Shown one piece after another: positions 24,346 to 35,181 of a stretch of 64,000 nucleotides of DNA. Position numbers and translations under genes: made by a program. Source of the DNA: Streptomyces sp. NBC_01224 (GTDB lineage: Bacteria; Actinomycetota; Actinomycetes; Streptomycetales; Streptomycetaceae). The DNA is taken from NCBI RefSeq assembly GCF_036002945.1, contig NZ_CP108529.1:2852001-2916000 (forward strand). Direction: 5' to 3'. Numbering within the stretch: position 1 is the stretch's first letter; every line of letters starts with the position of its first letter. The notes under the pieces are model-generated. The model did no database searches. It was not told the origin of the DNA and worked only from the letters and a program-made list of their open reading frames with translations.

Positions 24346-26529
24346 ATGCCCACACCCCATCAGCCGTCAACGGAGCAGCTAGAAAGGACGGACCCCATCG
24401 GTCGCGGTGCGCGCATTTCGCCCTCCGCGGCCGCAGCGCGCCCCGTTCAGCCCGAGCCTCAGTCCCCAGGTGATTCCATGATCGGTCGCATTCCCGTCCT
24501 CGACGTCCGTCCCCTCGTCGACTGCGGCAGAAGGCCCGCCAAGGCCGTTACCGGAGAGACCTTCCAGGTCACCGCGACCGTCTTCCGCGAGGGTCATGAC
24601 GCCGTCGCAGCCAATGTGGTCCTGCTGGATCCGAGCGGTCGCCCCGGTCCCTGGACGCCGATGCGCGAGCTCGCCCCCGGCACCGACCGCTGGGGCGCCG
24701 ATGTCACCCCGGTCTCCGAGGGCCGCTGGACGTATACGGTCGAGGCCTGGAGCGACCCGGTCACCACCTGGCGCCGGCACGCCCTGATCAAGATCCCGGC
24801 GGGGATCGACACCGCGCTCGTCCTGGCGGAGGGCGCCGAGCTGTACGAGCGGGCCGCCGCGGGCGTACCCAAGCGGGACGGGCGCGAGGCGGTGCTGGAC
24901 GCGACCGACGCGCTGCGCGACTGGTCCCGCCCGGCTGCCGCCCGGCTCGCCGCGGCACTGGTCCCCGAGGCGCAGGCCGCGCTCGACCGTCACCCGCTGC
25001 GCGAACTGGTCACCGCATCCCGCCCGCTTCCTCTGCTGGTCGAGCGCCGGCGGGCCCTGTTCGGCTCCTGGTACGAGCTCTTCCCCCGCTCGGAGGGCGC
25101 CAGGGTCGAACCGGCCGAACCGGCCGGGGCGAAGAAGAAGGGCAGGGCGGGGAAGCCGGGAAAGGCGGCGCAACGGCCGGCGAGGATCATCAGCGGCACC
25201 TTCCGTACGGCTGCCGAGCGGCTTCCCGCGGTCGCCGCCATGGGTTTCGACGTCGTCTATCTCCCGCCCGTCCACCCCATCGGAACCACCCACCGCAAGG
25301 GCCCCAACGACTCGCTGTCCCCCGCTCCCCACGACGTGGGGGTGCCCTGGGCGATCGGCTCGGCCGAGGGCGGTCACGACGCGGTCCATCCCGAGCTGGG
25401 CACCCTCGACGACTTCGATCATTTCGTCGAGACCGCCCGCACCCTGCGCATGGAGATCGCGCTGGATTTCGCACTCCAGTGTTCTCCCGACCATCCCTGG
25501 GTCGAGAAACACCCCGAGTGGTTCCACCATCGCGCCGACGGCACCATCGCCTACGCCGAGAATCCGCCGAAGAAATACCAGGACATCTATCCGATCGCCT
25601 TCGACAAGGATCTGCGCGGCCTGGTCAGGGAGACGTTGCGCATTCTGCGCTTCTGGATGGATCACGGGGTACGGATCTTCCGCGTCGACAATCCGCACAC
25701 CAAACCGGTGATCTTCTGGGAGAAGGTGATCGCCGATATCAACCGGACCGACCCGGATGTGATCTTCCTGGCCGAGGCATTCACCCGGCCCGCAATGATG
25801 AAGACGCTCGCCGCCATCGGCTTCCAGCAGTCGTACACGTATTTCACCTGGCGCAACACCAGGCAGGAAATCACCGAGTACGTCACGGAGCTGTCGGGCG
25901 AATCCGCCTCCTGCATGCGGCCCAACTTCTTCGTGAACACCCCGGACATCCTGCCGGGATACCTCCAGGACGGGGGCCGTCCGGCCTTCGAGGCGCGGGC
26001 CGTTCTCGCCGCGACGCTCTCCCCGGCCTGGGGCGTGTACGCGGGGTACGAACTGTGCGAGAACACCCCGATCCGGCCCGGCAGCGAGGAGTACATCAAC
26101 TCGGAGAAGTACGAAATCCGGCCCAGGGACTGGGAGTCGGCGGAGCGCGAGGGCCGTTCACTGGCTCCGCTCATCACCTCGCTCAATCGCATCAGGCGCC
26201 GCCACCCGGCGTTGCAGCAACTGCGCGATGTGCACTTCCACTCCGCGGACAACGACGCGTTGATCGCGTACAGCAAGCGTTCGGGTTCGAACACCGTTCT
26301 GGTGGTCGTCAACCTCGACCCGCACCACACCCAGGAGGCCACGGTCTCGTTGGACATGCCGCAACTCGGCCTCGACTGGCACGAGAGCGTGCCGGTGCGC
26401 GACGAGCTCACCGGCGATACCTATCACTGGGGCAGGACCTTCTATGTGCGTCTGGAGCCGGGCGTCACGCCCGCGCACATCGTCGTCCTGCGACCGTCCC
26501 CGCCGACCGGAGGGTCACCCACACCATGA
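24346..26529 (+). CDS. glgE: Alpha-1,4-glucan:maltose-1-phosphate maltosyltransferase
   Basis: A 727-residue GH13_3 enzyme that transfers maltosyl units from maltose 1-phosphate to the non-reducing end of alpha-glucan. It matches S. coelicolor GlgE, as I recall it, nearly end to end: [10 protein letters not shown] near the start, [37 protein letters not shown] (nucleophile Asp), FLAEAFTRP (acid Glu) and [16 protein letters not shown]. Unlike that sequence it has an insertion of about 25 residues, rich in Lys, Gly, Ala and Pro (roughly 258-285), before the GTFRTA segment. The ATG at 24346 follows AGGAG; ATG 24478 (MIGRIP) is an alternative. Its stop overlaps the treS start (ATGA). Confidence 0.95.
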   Translation: MPTPHQPSTEQLERTDPIGRGARISPSAAAARPVQPEPQSPGDSMIGRIPVLDVRPLVDCGRRPAKAVTGETFQVTATVFREGHDAVAANVVLLDPSGRPGPWTPMRELAPGTDRWGADVTPVSEGRWTYTVEAWSDPVTTWRRHALIKIPAGIDTALVLAEGAELYERAAAGVPKRDGREAVLDATDALRDWSRPAAARLAAALVPEAQAALDRHPLRELVTASRPLPLLVERRRALFGSWYELFPRSEGARVEPAEPAGAKKKGRAGKPGKAAQRPARIISGTFRTAAERLPAVAAMGFDVVYLPPVHPIGTTHRKGPNDSLSPAPHDVGVPWAIGSAEGGHDAVHPELGTLDDFDHFVETARTLRMEIALDFALQCSPDHPWVEKHPEWFHHRADGTIAYAENPPKKYQDIYPIAFDKDLRGLVRETLRILRFWMDHGVRIFRVDNPHTKPVIFWEKVIADINRTDPDVIFLAEAFTRPAMMKTLAAIGFQQSYTYFTWRNTRQEITEYVTELSGESASCMRPNFFVNTPDILPGYLQDGGRPAFEARAVLAATLSPAWGVYAGYELCENTPIRPGSEEYINSEKYEIRPRDWESAEREGRSLAPLITSLNRIRRRHPALQQLRDVHFHSADNDALIAYSKRSGSNTVLVVVNLDPHHTQEATVSLDMPQLGLDWHESVPVRDELTGDTYHWGRTFYVRLEPGVTPAHIVVLRPSPPTGGSPTP

Positions 26530-28232
26530 TCGTCAATGAGCCCGTCCACGACCTGTTCGAGGACACCCCGGCCAAGGACCGCGATCCCGACTGGTTCAAG
26601 CGTGCTGTTTTCTACGAGGTCCTCGTCAGGTCCTTCCAGGACTCCAACGGCGACGGCATCGGCGACCTCAAGGGCATCACCGCCAAGCTGGACTATCTGC
26701 AGTGGCTGGGCGTCGACTGCCTCTGGCTGCCGCCGTTCTTCAAGTCGCCGCTGCGCGACGGCGGCTACGACGTGTCCGACTACACCGCCGTGCTGCCGGA
26801 GTTCGGCGATCTGGCCGACTTCGTGGAGTTCGTCGACGCCGCGCACCAGCGCGGGATGCGCGTGATCATCGACTTCGTCATGAACCACACGAGCGATCAG
26901 CACGACTGGTTCCAGCAGTCCCGCACCGACCCGGACGGCCCGTACGGCGACTACTACGTCTGGGCCGACGACGACAAGCAGTTCCCGGACGCCCGGATCA
27001 TCTTCGTCGACACGGAGACGTCCAACTGGACCTTCGACCCGGTGCGCAAGCAGTACTACTGGCACCGGTTCTTCTCCCACCAGCCCGATCTCAACTACGA
27101 GAACCCGGCGGTGCAGGAGGAGATCATCTCCGCGCTGCGCTTCTGGCTGGACCTCGGCATCGACGGATTCCGTGTGGACGCCGTGCCGTATCTCTACCAA
27201 CGGGAGGGCACCAACTGCGAGAACCTCCCGGAGACGCATGACTTCCTGAAGCGGGTCCGCAAGGAGATCGACGCGAACTATCCGGACACGGTGCTGCTCG
27301 CCGAGGCCAATCAGTGGCCGGAGGACGTCGTCGACTACTTCGGCGAGTTCCAGGCCGGCGGCGACGAGTGCCACATGGCGTTCCACTTCCCTGTGATGCC
27401 ACGGATCTTCATGGCCGTCCGGCGCGAGAGCCGCTACCCGGTCTCCGAAATCCTGGCGAAGACACCGGCGATCCCGAAGAACTGCCAGTGGGGAATCTTC
27501 CTGCGCAACCATGACGAGCTCACCCTCGAAATGGTCACGGACGAAGAACGCGACTACATGTACGCGGAGTACGCCAAGGATCCACGGATGCGGGCCAACA
27601 TCGGTATCCGTCGGCGGCTGGCACCCCTGCTGGACAACGACCGCAACCAGATCGAGCTGTTCACGGCGCTGTTGCTGTCCCTGCCCGGCTCCCCGATCCT
27701 CTACTACGGTGACGAGATCGGGATGGGCGACAACATCTGGCTGGGCGACCGGGATGCCGTACGCACTCCGATGCAGTGGACGCCGGACCGGAACGCCGGG
27801 TTCTCCTCCAGTGATCCCGGGCGCCTCTACCTCCCCACGATCATGGATCCGGTCTACGGCTACCAAGTCACCAATGTCGAGGCGGCGATGGCCTCCCCGT
27901 CGTCGCTGCTGCACTGGACGCGACGGATGATCGAGATCCGTAAGCAGAACCACGCCTTCGGTCTCGGCTCGTTCAACGAACTGCCGTCGTCGAACCCGGC
28001 AGTGCTCGCCTTCACCCGGGAGCACGGGGACGATCTCGTGCTGTGCGTGCACAACTTCTCGCGGTTCGCGCAGCCGACGGAGCTGGATCTGAGTTCGTTC
28101 AACGGGCGTCATCCGGTGGAGCTGATCGGTGGGGTGCGCTTCCCCGCCATCGGTCAGTGGCCCTACCTGCTGACTCTCGCGGGACACGGGTTCTACTGGT
28201 TCCGGCTGCGGAAGGACGTATCACCGAGCTGA
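26526..28232 (+). CDS. treS: Trehalose synthase (maltose alpha-D-glucosyltransferase)
   Basis: A 568-residue GH13_16 enzyme that interconverts trehalose and maltose. Conserved regions: [24 protein letters not shown] (nucleophile Asp), [12 protein letters not shown] (acid Glu) and [12 protein letters not shown]. The C-terminal beta domain ends in GHGFYWFRL. It is not fused to a maltokinase domain, which is a separate gene downstream. The ATG overlaps the glgE stop by four bases, so the two are translationally coupled. In the GlgE pathway TreS makes the maltose that Mak phosphorylates. A much longer open frame upstream is a shadow of glgE. Confidence 0.95.
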   Translation: MIVNEPVHDLFEDTPAKDRDPDWFKRAVFYEVLVRSFQDSNGDGIGDLKGITAKLDYLQWLGVDCLWLPPFFKSPLRDGGYDVSDYTAVLPEFGDLADFVEFVDAAHQRGMRVIIDFVMNHTSDQHDWFQQSRTDPDGPYGDYYVWADDDKQFPDARIIFVDTETSNWTFDPVRKQYYWHRFFSHQPDLNYENPAVQEEIISALRFWLDLGIDGFRVDAVPYLYQREGTNCENLPETHDFLKRVRKEIDANYPDTVLLAEANQWPEDVVDYFGEFQAGGDECHMAFHFPVMPRIFMAVRRESRYPVSEILAKTPAIPKNCQWGIFLRNHDELTLEMVTDEERDYMYAEYAKDPRMRANIGIRRRLAPLLDNDRNQIELFTALLLSLPGSPILYYGDEIGMGDNIWLGDRDAVRTPMQWTPDRNAGFSSSDPGRLYLPTIMDPVYGYQVTNVEAAMASPSSLLHWTRRMIEIRKQNHAFGLGSFNELPSSNPAVLAFTREHGDDLVLCVHNFSRFAQPTELDLSSFNGRHPVELIGGVRFPAIGQWPYLLTLAGHGFYWFRLRKDVSPS

Positions 28233-28467
28233 TCCGGCGTCACCCACCTCCAACCGCGGGGCGGTTTCCGCCGCCCCGCACGGCGCACTCTCCCCCACAA
28301 CGAGCACTTCCGGTCCCTTCCGGGTCCCATCTGGCGTTTCGATCCCTTCGAGTCGAGTCCGTACGGACCATCCTGACCCGACACGTCCCGCACAGCCGGA
28401 CAGCTATTGCCGCAATCCGGGACACTCTTCGCATCCTGTGGTGTGCCCGGGGAAAGGACGCGATGCC

Positions 28468-29868
28468 ATGTCGGAGGCTGCATCCACTCGGGTCGCCCTG
28501 ACTGACAGCACAGCTCTACTCCCGTCTCTCGCCCCACTGCTGCACGAATGGCTGCCCCGGCAGCGGTGGTTCGCCGGCAAGGGCCGGCCGATCACCGCGT
28601 TCTCGCTGGTGTCGGCGACCGAGATACTGCCGGTGGGCACCGATTCCGTCGGCGGCCGCGCCGGGACCGGACTGCTCCATCTGCTGGTCCGGGTCCACCA
28701 GCCCTCCATGCCCGCGCAGTCGCCGGACGACTGCTACCAACTGCTGCTCGGCGTAAGGTCCGCGCTGCCGCCACGGCTGGCGTCCGCGCTCATCGGTCAT
28801 GTGGCCAAAGGACCGCTCGCCGGCCGCACCGTCTACGAGGGACTGCACGACCCGCGCCTGGCCGAACTCCTGCTGGAACGGTTCCGTACTCCCGGCACCC
28901 TCGGCGCCCTGCGCTTCGACCGGGGCGGCGCCCCCATCGCCGCGGGGCTGGCGCCGCGTGTACTCGACACCGAGCAGTCCAACACCTCGCTCGTCTACGG
29001 CAACGCCTACATCCTCAAGATCTTCCGCCGGATCTTCCCGGGCACCAACCCCGATCTGGAACTGCCGCTCGCGCTCGCGCGCGAGGGCTGTGGACGGGTG
29101 CCTGCCCCCGTCGCCTGGTTCGAGGCCACCGCCCCGGGGCCGCTCACCCTCGGCGTCCTGCAGCCGTTCCTGCGCGGCGCGCAGGACGGCTGGCAGCTCG
29201 CCCTGCGCGCCCTCGCCTCGGGCCACGACTTCACCGTCGAGGCCCACGCGCTCGGCAGGGCCACCGCCGAGGTGCACACCGCGCTCGCCGCCGCCCTGCC
29301 TACGCCCGCCCTGCGCCGCTCCCAGACCGAGCATCTCGCCGCCGCGATGGTGCAGCGGCTGGAAGCCGCCGCGCAGGCGGTACCGGCGCTCGTGCCGTAC
29401 GTCCCCGGGCTGCGTACCGCCTTCGACGCTGTCGCCGCGCTGGGTCACCGGGGTCACAACTGGGCGGCCCAGCGGGTCCACGGCGATCTCCATCTCGGCC
29501 AGACGCTGCGCGCGGCCGACGGTTTCTGGTCACTGATCGACTTCGAGGGCGAACCGGCCAGACCACTGCCCGAGCGCCGCCGTCCGCAGCCGCCGGTACG
29601 CGACATCGCCGGCATGCTCCGCTCCTTCGACTACGCGGCCCGCTCGCACCGCCCGTGGAACGCCGAGTGGGCGGCACGCTGCCGGACCGCCTACTGCGAG
29701 GGGTATGCCAAGGCCTCGGGCGTCGACCCGCGCAGCGAACCGGAGCTCTTGCGCGCCCACGAGACCGACAAGGCGGTGTACGAGGTGCTGTACGAGGCAC
29801 GGCACCGGCCCGACTGGCTTCCGGTTCCGATGGCGGCGATCCAGCGGCTGGCCGCCGTCGCCGACTGA
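28468..29868 (+). CDS. mak: Maltokinase (Pep2-like)
   Basis: A 466-residue kinase that makes maltose 1-phosphate from maltose and ATP, the donor for GlgE. The N-terminal [15 protein letters not shown] is the typical Mak cap, and the aminoglycoside-phosphotransferase-like lobe has VHGDLHLGQ (catalytic Asp) and LIDFEGEP (metal-binding Asp), then [13 protein letters not shown]. The start at MSEAAS is preferred over an ATG ten codons earlier because GAAAGGA lies about ten bases before it. It follows treS after 235 bases, so an internal promoter or processing site in that gap is possible. Confidence 0.93.
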   Translation: MSEAASTRVALTDSTALLPSLAPLLHEWLPRQRWFAGKGRPITAFSLVSATEILPVGTDSVGGRAGTGLLHLLVRVHQPSMPAQSPDDCYQLLLGVRSALPPRLASALIGHVAKGPLAGRTVYEGLHDPRLAELLLERFRTPGTLGALRFDRGGAPIAAGLAPRVLDTEQSNTSLVYGNAYILKIFRRIFPGTNPDLELPLALAREGCGRVPAPVAWFEATAPGPLTLGVLQPFLRGAQDGWQLALRALASGHDFTVEAHALGRATAEVHTALAAALPTPALRRSQTEHLAAAMVQRLEAAAQAVPALVPYVPGLRTAFDAVAALGHRGHNWAAQRVHGDLHLGQTLRAADGFWSLIDFEGEPARPLPERRRPQPPVRDIAGMLRSFDYAARSHRPWNAEWAARCRTAYCEGYAKASGVDPRSEPELLRAHETDKAVYEVLYEARHRPDWLPVPMAAIQRLAAVAD

Positions 29869-30028
29869 CGGCCCGGGTGCTGTCGCCCGTCAGCGGACCC
29901 GCCGTCGTCGCACCGCACCACCGCCCGTCCCCGTCCCGCCCTGCCTCGTCCGTCCCCGCTGTTCCGCCCTGTTCGGTCCTGTTCCGCCCTGTTCCGCCCC
30001 GACAACACCCTCCGAGGAGGCTGTCCCC

Positions 30029-32452
30029 GTGACCGCCCGCAAAACGCCCGCCGCCACCGAGGTCCCCCAAGTCCCTCTGCTCACACCGGCCGAGACGGCA
30101 CCTCCCGCGCCCCCGGCGGAGGTGGCCACCCCGCCCTCCCCGCAACCGGCCGCCCCGGCCAAGAGGATGAAGCCGACGGGCCGGCGAGCCACCGGAACCG
30201 GTGACGGTGCCGCTCCGCCACGTCCCCGCGGGGGCACCGGCGGCCAGGGAGTGCGGCAGGCGCGCCCCCTCGCCGACGGCGACCGGGGCCGGCTGCTCGC
30301 CGGTGAGCACCATGCCCCGCACGACCTGCTCGGCGCCCACATGGTCCGCGGCGGTGTGACCTTCCGGGTGCTGCGCCCGTACGCGCGGTCCGTGACCGTG
30401 CTCGCCAAGGGGCTGCGGGCGCAACTGCACGACGACGGCGACGGCCTCTTCTCCGGGCTGCTGCCGATGCCCTCACTCCCCGAGTACCAGCTCCTGGTCG
30501 GCTACGAGGACAACGAGATCGAGGTGCAGGATCCGTACCGTTTCCTGCCCGCGCTCGGCGATCTCGATCTGCATCTGATCGGCGAGGGACGCCACGAGGA
30601 GCTGTGGACCGCCCTCGGCGCTCAGCCCATGGAACACCAGGGGGTCGCGGGGACCCGGTTCACCGTCTGGGCCCCCGACGCCCGCGGCGTGCGGGTCGTC
30701 GGGGACTTCAACTACTGGGACGGCACCGGCTTCCCGATGCGTTCGCTCGGCTCCAGCGGGGTGTGGGAACTGTTCCTGCCCGCGATCGGGGAGGGCGCGC
30801 TCTACAAGTTCGACATCTGCCGCCCGGACGGTTCGCACACCACACGCGCCGACCCGATGGCCCGCCGTACCGAAGTACCGCCCTCCACTGCCTCGATCGT
30901 GACGGCCTCGCACCATGAGTGGCAGGACCAGGAGTGGATGGCGCACCGTGGGGACCTACCGGTGCACGAGGCGCCGTTCTCCGTGTACGAGGTGCATCTT
31001 CCGTCCTGGCGGCCGGGACTCACGTACCGCCAGCTTGCTTCCCAACTCCCCACGTATGTAAGGGATCTGGGGTTCACGCATGTGGAGCTGATGCCGGTCT
31101 CCGAGCATCCCTTCGGCGGTTCCTGGGGCTATCAGGTCACCGGTTTCTACGCGCCGACGTCACGCATGGGCACACCGGACGACTTCCGTCTCCTCGTCGA
31201 TGCGCTGCACCGGGCCGGTATCGGCGTCATCGTCGACTGGGTTCCCGCGCACTTCCCGCGCGACGACTGGGCGCTCGCGGAGTTCGACGGCCGCCCGCTG
31301 TACGAGCACTCGGACCCGTCACGGGCGGCGCATCCGGACTGGGGCACGCTGGAGTTCGACTACGGGCGCAAGGAGGTGCGCAACTTCCTTGTCGCCAATG
31401 CCACTTACTGGTGCGAGGAGTTCCACATCGATGGGCTGCGGGTCGACGCCGTCGCCTCGATGCTCTATCTCGACTACTCGCGCGAGGACGGGGAATGGTC
31501 CCCGAACGAGCGCGGCGGCCGGGAGAACCTGGATGCCGTCGCCTTCCTCCAGGAAATGAACGCAACCGTCTACCGGCGCAATCCGGGCGTCGTCACCATC
31601 GCCGAGGAGTCCACCGCCTGGAACGGTGTCACCCGCGCCACCCACCACGTCGGCCCCGACGGCTTCGGCGGGCTCGGCTTCGGGCTGAAGTGGAACATGG
31701 GCTGGATGCACGACTCCTTGCAGTACGTGTCGAAGGAGCCGGTGCACCGCAAGTACCACCACGACGAGATGACCTTCTCGATGGTGTACGCGTACAGCGA
31801 GAACTACGTCCTGCCGATCTCGCACGACGAGGTGGTGCACGGAAAGCAGGCACTGGTCAGCAAGATGCCCGGCGACTGGTGGCAGCGGCGCGCCAACCAC
31901 CGGGCGTACCTCGGCTTCATGTGGGCCCATCCCGGCAAGCAACTCCTCTTCATGGGGCAGGAGTTCGCCCAGGGCTCGGAGTGGTCGGAGGGGCACGGTC
32001 CGGATTGGTGGCTGCTCGACCCTTCGTACGAGGCGGAGAGCGACCACCGGGGCGTACGCACCTTGGTCGGCGACCTGAACGCGGTGTACCGCGCCACCCC
32101 CGCGCTCTGGCAGCGCGACACCGTCCCGGCGGGCTTCGACTGGGTGGACGGCGGTGCGGCCGAGGACAACGCCTTCGCCTTCCTGCGCTACGACGCGCAC
32201 GGCTCGCCGCTTCTCGCCGTCAGCAATTTCTCCCCTGTGGTGCGGCACGACTACCGCATCGGCGTCCCGGACGTCCTCGGTGATCAGGCGGCGTGGGCGG
32301 AGGTCCTCAACACGGACGCCGCGCGGTACGGCGGCAGCGACGTACACCATCCCGGGCCACTGAAGCCCGATTCGGTGGCCGCGCACGGCCGGCCCGGCAG
32401 CATCCTGCTGACGCTGCCGCCGCTGGCGACGGTCTGGCTGAAGCCGGTCTGA
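30029..32452 (+). CDS. glgB: 1,4-alpha-glucan branching enzyme
   Basis: An 807-residue GH13_9 enzyme that introduces alpha-1,6 branches into the glucan made by GlgE. After a Pro/Ala-rich low-complexity extension of about 75 residues come two CBM48-type modules (the second with [21 protein letters not shown]), then the barrel with [22 protein letters not shown] (nucleophile Asp), [10 protein letters not shown] (acid Glu) and [13 protein letters not shown]. It ends in [12 protein letters not shown]. The GTG start is placed by the strong GAGGAGG site seven bases upstream. It closes the glgE-treS-mak-glgB group, 160 bases after mak. The N-terminal extension is longer than in E. coli GlgB, as is common in Streptomyces. 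Confidence 0.94.
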   Translation: MTARKTPAATEVPQVPLLTPAETAPPAPPAEVATPPSPQPAAPAKRMKPTGRRATGTGDGAAPPRPRGGTGGQGVRQARPLADGDRGRLLAGEHHAPHDLLGAHMVRGGVTFRVLRPYARSVTVLAKGLRAQLHDDGDGLFSGLLPMPSLPEYQLLVGYEDNEIEVQDPYRFLPALGDLDLHLIGEGRHEELWTALGAQPMEHQGVAGTRFTVWAPDARGVRVVGDFNYWDGTGFPMRSLGSSGVWELFLPAIGEGALYKFDICRPDGSHTTRADPMARRTEVPPSTASIVTASHHEWQDQEWMAHRGDLPVHEAPFSVYEVHLPSWRPGLTYRQLASQLPTYVRDLGFTHVELMPVSEHPFGGSWGYQVTGFYAPTSRMGTPDDFRLLVDALHRAGIGVIVDWVPAHFPRDDWALAEFDGRPLYEHSDPSRAAHPDWGTLEFDYGRKEVRNFLVANATYWCEEFHIDGLRVDAVASMLYLDYSREDGEWSPNERGGRENLDAVAFLQEMNATVYRRNPGVVTIAEESTAWNGVTRATHHVGPDGFGGLGFGLKWNMGWMHDSLQYVSKEPVHRKYHHDEMTFSMVYAYSENYVLPISHDEVVHGKQALVSKMPGDWWQRRANHRAYLGFMWAHPGKQLLFMGQEFAQGSEWSEGHGPDWWLLDPSYEAESDHRGVRTLVGDLNAVYRATPALWQRDTVPAGFDWVDGGAAEDNAFAFLRYDAHGSPLLAVSNFSPVVRHDYRIGVPDVLGDQAAWAEVLNTDAARYGGSDVHHPGPLKPDSVAAHGRPGSILLTLPPLATVWLKPV

Positions 32453-32508
32453 GTCCACCCGTGGGGCCCGCGGCCGGCTCCGGGCTGCGGGTCCACCACC
32501 ATGCCCGC

Positions 32509-33411
32509 TCAGCCGGCGAGCGCCTCGACCGTGCTCGCCCATGAATCGGCGCCGTGCCCCTTGGCGATCGCACGGTCGGAGACGGCCTTGATCGCCTCCA
32601 GCTGAGATGTGTCCAGCCCCCTGCTGCGGGACGCGTGCAGCAGGTGATCGACACCGGCGGTCATCATGGCGAGGTTGGCACCCGCGCCGTTGTACTCCTT
32701 CGCGTCGATGTCGGCCGCCGTCCCGGCCACGATGGGCGGCAGGATGTTCACGATGGTCTGCAGATACGGGGCGATGGCTGCGGCGGGGATGCTCTCGGCC
32801 CCGGCCAGGGCGAAGGCGTGGACCAGCCCCGCCATGCTGCCGTAGAAGAAGTCCAGCATCGCCATGTCGTACGCGGCCGCGAGGGCGTGATCCGGCCCCA
32901 GGAACGGGGCGCCCGCGCCGAGCGCCTTGAGCACCGCCTCGTACCTGTCGTACGCGGACTGCGACCCGGCGTAGAAGATCAGCGCCTCCGGCCCGCCGAT
33001 CACCTCGACCGGCACCATGATCGCGCCCGCCAGATAGTCGAGCGCATGGGTGTCCGCCCAGGCCGCGGAGGTGCGGGCGCGGTCCGGGGTGTCCGAGGTG
33101 AGGTCGACAAGGACGCGTCCGGCGAGCGCGTCCGTCAGCGGATCCAGGATCTGCCGCGAGGCCTCGTGGTCGACAACACAGGTGATCACCAACTCACTTG
33201 CCCGTACGGCCTCTTCGGCCGATCCGGCCCGGACAGCCCCCCGGGCGACGAGCTTTTCACCCTTGCCCGGAGAGCGGTTCCAGATGGTGGTGCGATGGCC
33301 GGCGTCCAGGAGGGCGCCGGCGAGTGCCTGGCCCATGGCGCCGAGGCCGATGACGGTGACGGTGACGGTGACGTCGACAGGTGCGGACGGGCTGTTCGTA
33401 TGCGTGGTCAT
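32509..33411 (-). CDS. NADPH-dependent imine-reductase-like oxidoreductase (6PGDH/beta-hydroxyacid dehydrogenase superfamily)
   Basis: A 300-residue protein with an N-terminal Rossmann fold (VIGLGAMGQALAGALLDAGH, then WNRSPGK that suits NADP) and a helical C-terminal dimer domain. The overall pattern, including AAYDMAMLDFFYGSMAGLVHAFAL, resembles Streptomyces imine reductases. The Asp of the YD pair falls where the catalytic Asp of R-selective enzymes sits. Real substrates of this family are mostly unknown; they reduce cyclic imines in vitro. The ATG at 33411 (MTTHTNS) is preferred over upstream in-frame ATGs. A run of VTVTVTV just before the Rossmann glycines comes from a GACGGT tandem repeat in the DNA. 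Convergent with glgB. Confidence 0.8.
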   Translation of the reverse strand: MTTHTNSPSAPVDVTVTVTVIGLGAMGQALAGALLDAGHRTTIWNRSPGKGEKLVARGAVRAGSAEEAVRASELVITCVVDHEASRQILDPLTDALAGRVLVDLTSDTPDRARTSAAWADTHALDYLAGAIMVPVEVIGGPEALIFYAGSQSAYDRYEAVLKALGAGAPFLGPDHALAAAYDMAMLDFFYGSMAGLVHAFALAGAESIPAAAIAPYLQTIVNILPPIVAGTAADIDAKEYNGAGANLAMMTAGVDHLLHASRSRGLDTSQLEAIKAVSDRAIAKGHGADSWASTVEALAG

Positions 33412-33540
33412 ACACAGCATGGTCATCGCGGTGGATGCACCCGCCAAGAACCCACTTATTTCTCAGATACCCACCAAAAGGAAAGCATCCAGGCCAGCCG
33501 GGACTCGGGGCACACAGGCCGCCTTCGATCCTGAACCGGC

Positions 33541-33870
33541 ATGCAGCATTATGTGGGCGTGATCACCATTCATCTGAAATACGAGATCGACGCCGACAAG
33601 CTTGAGGACTTCGAGGAATACGGCCGCCGCTGGGTCGGGCTCGTCAACCGTTTCGGCGGGACGCACCACGGCTACTTCCTGCCGAGTGAGGGCGACAGCG
33701 ACATCGCGTACGCCCTCTTCTCCTTTCCCAGTCTCGCCGCGTACGAGCAGTACCGCACGGACAGCATGTCCGACCCGGAGTGCCAGGATGCCTTCGAACT
33801 GGCTCGTAACACCCGCTGTATCAAGCGGTACGAGCGCCGCTTCCTGCGGCCGCTCGACGTCGCGTCCTAA
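33541..33870 (+). CDS. NIPSNAP-family protein
   Basis: A 109-residue ferredoxin-like alpha/beta-barrel protein: ITIHLKYEIDADKLEDFEEYGRRWVGLVNRFGGTHHGYFLPSEG, then FSFPSLAAYEQYRTDSMSD. NIPSNAP proteins are small dimers of largely unknown biochemical role in bacteria, some thought to be isomerase or monooxygenase-like. The ATG at 33541 lacks a clear ribosome site; a GTG at 33559 (VITIHL) is a good alternative. The stop codon TAA coincides with the left boundary of the adjacent insertion sequence; removal of the element would restore TAG, so the protein is complete and unchanged. Confidence 0.82.
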   Translation: MQHYVGVITIHLKYEIDADKLEDFEEYGRRWVGLVNRFGGTHHGYFLPSEGDSDIAYALFSFPSLAAYEQYRTDSMSDPECQDAFELARNTRCIKRYERRFLRPLDVAS

Positions 33871-33884
33871 GGGCTGTCCCGTAA
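33866..33884 (+). repeat. Left inverted repeat of the insertion sequence
   Basis: CCTAAGGGCTGTCCCGTAA, 19 bases, a perfect inverted match of 35182-35200. The outer four bases include target sequence (C-TA), so the element's own repeat is about 15 bp. Confidence 0.88.
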
Positions 33885-33907
33885 GTGGGTTCCGTGGTCG
33901 GTGGGGT

Positions 33908-34291
33908 TCAGAGGAAGACCAGCGGAACGTCCTTCTCGATGCAGAGTCGCAGGACGCCCACCAGTTGGCGGGCGTCCTCGACGTGCCGCTGGAGGAGTTG
34001 ATCGCCGTCCTCCTGTGCCCACTGATCGGTGATCGCCTCCAACCGGACCAGAATCGACGCGCACTCGGCAGGCGAGAGGTCGTCGCCGCCGTCGTCCGGA
34101 TGATCGAGGAGTGGCTCCAGAGCGGTAGACACCTCGCTCCACGAGCGCTCGCCGCCGAAGCCCCACATCTCGGAGAGGACGAACCCCTCGGTCTCGGCCA
34201 GACGCCGCCGGAACGCGGCAAAGCTGCCGTAGGACCAGGAGACATCCGGGCTGCTGGTGTCTCCGTCGCGCGGGAAAAGAACCAGCCCCAT
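33908..34291 (-). CDS. IS passenger: small acidic protein of unknown function
   Basis: A 127-residue acidic protein beginning MGLVLFPRDGDTSSPDVSWS, with YGSFAAFRRRLAETEGF and the C-terminal block LQRHVEDARQLVGVLRLCIE. I do not recognise a catalytic motif or a signal peptide. I recall stand-alone relatives in many Streptomyces genomes, which suggests a host-type gene captured by the element rather than part of the transposition machinery. It lies wholly inside the insertion sequence, 24 bases from the left repeat, divergent from the transposase with about 70 bases between starts. The ATG at 34291 is preceded by GGAGGG. The longer open frame upstream of it runs antisense through the transposase and is a shadow. 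Confidence 0.7.
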   Translation of the reverse strand: MGLVLFPRDGDTSSPDVSWSYGSFAAFRRRLAETEGFVLSEMWGFGGERSWSEVSTALEPLLDHPDDGGDDLSPAECASILVRLEAITDQWAQEDGDQLLQRHVEDARQLVGVLRLCIEKDVPLVFL

Positions 34292-34363
34292 GTGCCCTCC
34301 CTGCTTGCCGAGCACCCAGAATCGAGGAGATGGGGCAGCGTCGGCAACTGAGATGATCTCGGT

Positions 34364-35131
34364 GTGGCTGGTGTGATCACGGCGTCGGAGCCGTCCTGGA
34401 TAGCCCCGTTCACCGGGCTGAGCCCGCGCGCCTTCGGAAAGCTGGTGACGGTTCTGCGGCGCAAGGGTGCGGACGCGGTCCGCAAGGGCCGGCCATGGAG
34501 CCTGCCGCTGGAGGACCGGGCCCTGCTGGTCGCCACCTACTGGCGCACGAACCTGACCATGCGCCAGCTCGACCCGCTGTTCGGGGTGTCCAAGTCTGCG
34601 GCGGACCGGATCATCGACGACATCGGGCCGATGCTCGCGCTCCAGCCCCGCAAGCGTTTCGCCAAGGACACCGTGCTCATCGTGGACGGCACTCTGGTCC
34701 CCACCAGGGATCACACCATCGCCGCACAGTCGAAGAACTACCGATACTCAACCAACCACCAGGTCGTCATCGACGCCGACACCCGCCTGGTCGTCGTGGT
34801 CGGCCGGCCTCTCGCCGGGAACCGCAACGACTGCAAGGCGTGGGAAGAATCCGGTGCCAAGGCCGCCGTCGGCAGGACCATGACGATCGCCGACGGCGGC
34901 TACCCGGGCACCGGTCTCGTTATGCCCCACCGACGCCGCAGAGACGAAGACCTGCCCGAGTGGAAACAAGCCCACAACACGTCCCACAAACAGGTCCGCG
35001 CCCGCATCGAGCACGTTTTCACCCGCATGAAGACCTGGAAGACCCTCCGCGACTGCCGCCTCAAAGGCGACGGAGTCCACCACGCCGTGCTCGGTATTGC
35101 GCGCATGCACAACCTCAGCCTCGCCGGATAG
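34364..35131 (+). CDS. IS5-family transposase (DDE_Tnp_4 type)
   Basis: A 255-residue transposase. An N-terminal helix-turn-helix region (SPRAFGKLVTVLRRKGAD ... LTMRQLDPLFGVSKSAADRI) precedes the RNase H-like catalytic domain: LIVDGTLVPTRD supplies the first Asp, IADGGYPGTGL the second, and RARIEHVFTRMKTWK the Glu. All three DDE residues are present and the frame is intact, so the element may still be active. The probable start is GTG at 34364, overlapping a GTGTGG stretch, with weak ribosome pairing. Length is normal for single-ORF IS5 members. Confidence 0.9.
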   Translation: MAGVITASEPSWIAPFTGLSPRAFGKLVTVLRRKGADAVRKGRPWSLPLEDRALLVATYWRTNLTMRQLDPLFGVSKSAADRIIDDIGPMLALQPRKRFAKDTVLIVDGTLVPTRDHTIAAQSKNYRYSTNHQVVIDADTRLVVVVGRPLAGNRNDCKAWEESGAKAAVGRTMTIADGGYPGTGLVMPHRRRRDEDLPEWKQAHNTSHKQVRARIEHVFTRMKTWKTLRDCRLKGDGVHHAVLGIARMHNLSLAG

Positions 35132-35181
35132 ACGAGCGGCCGGAGTGACCACCGACCACGCCACACCCGGTGGAAGGTCAT

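Noticed and set aside
24379..25698. 439-codon leftward frame opposite glgE
   Set aside because: Antisense shadow; glgE has all GH13 catalytic motifs.
26442..28187. 581-codon leftward frame opposite treS
   Set aside because: Val/Arg/His-rich antisense shadow without a domain.
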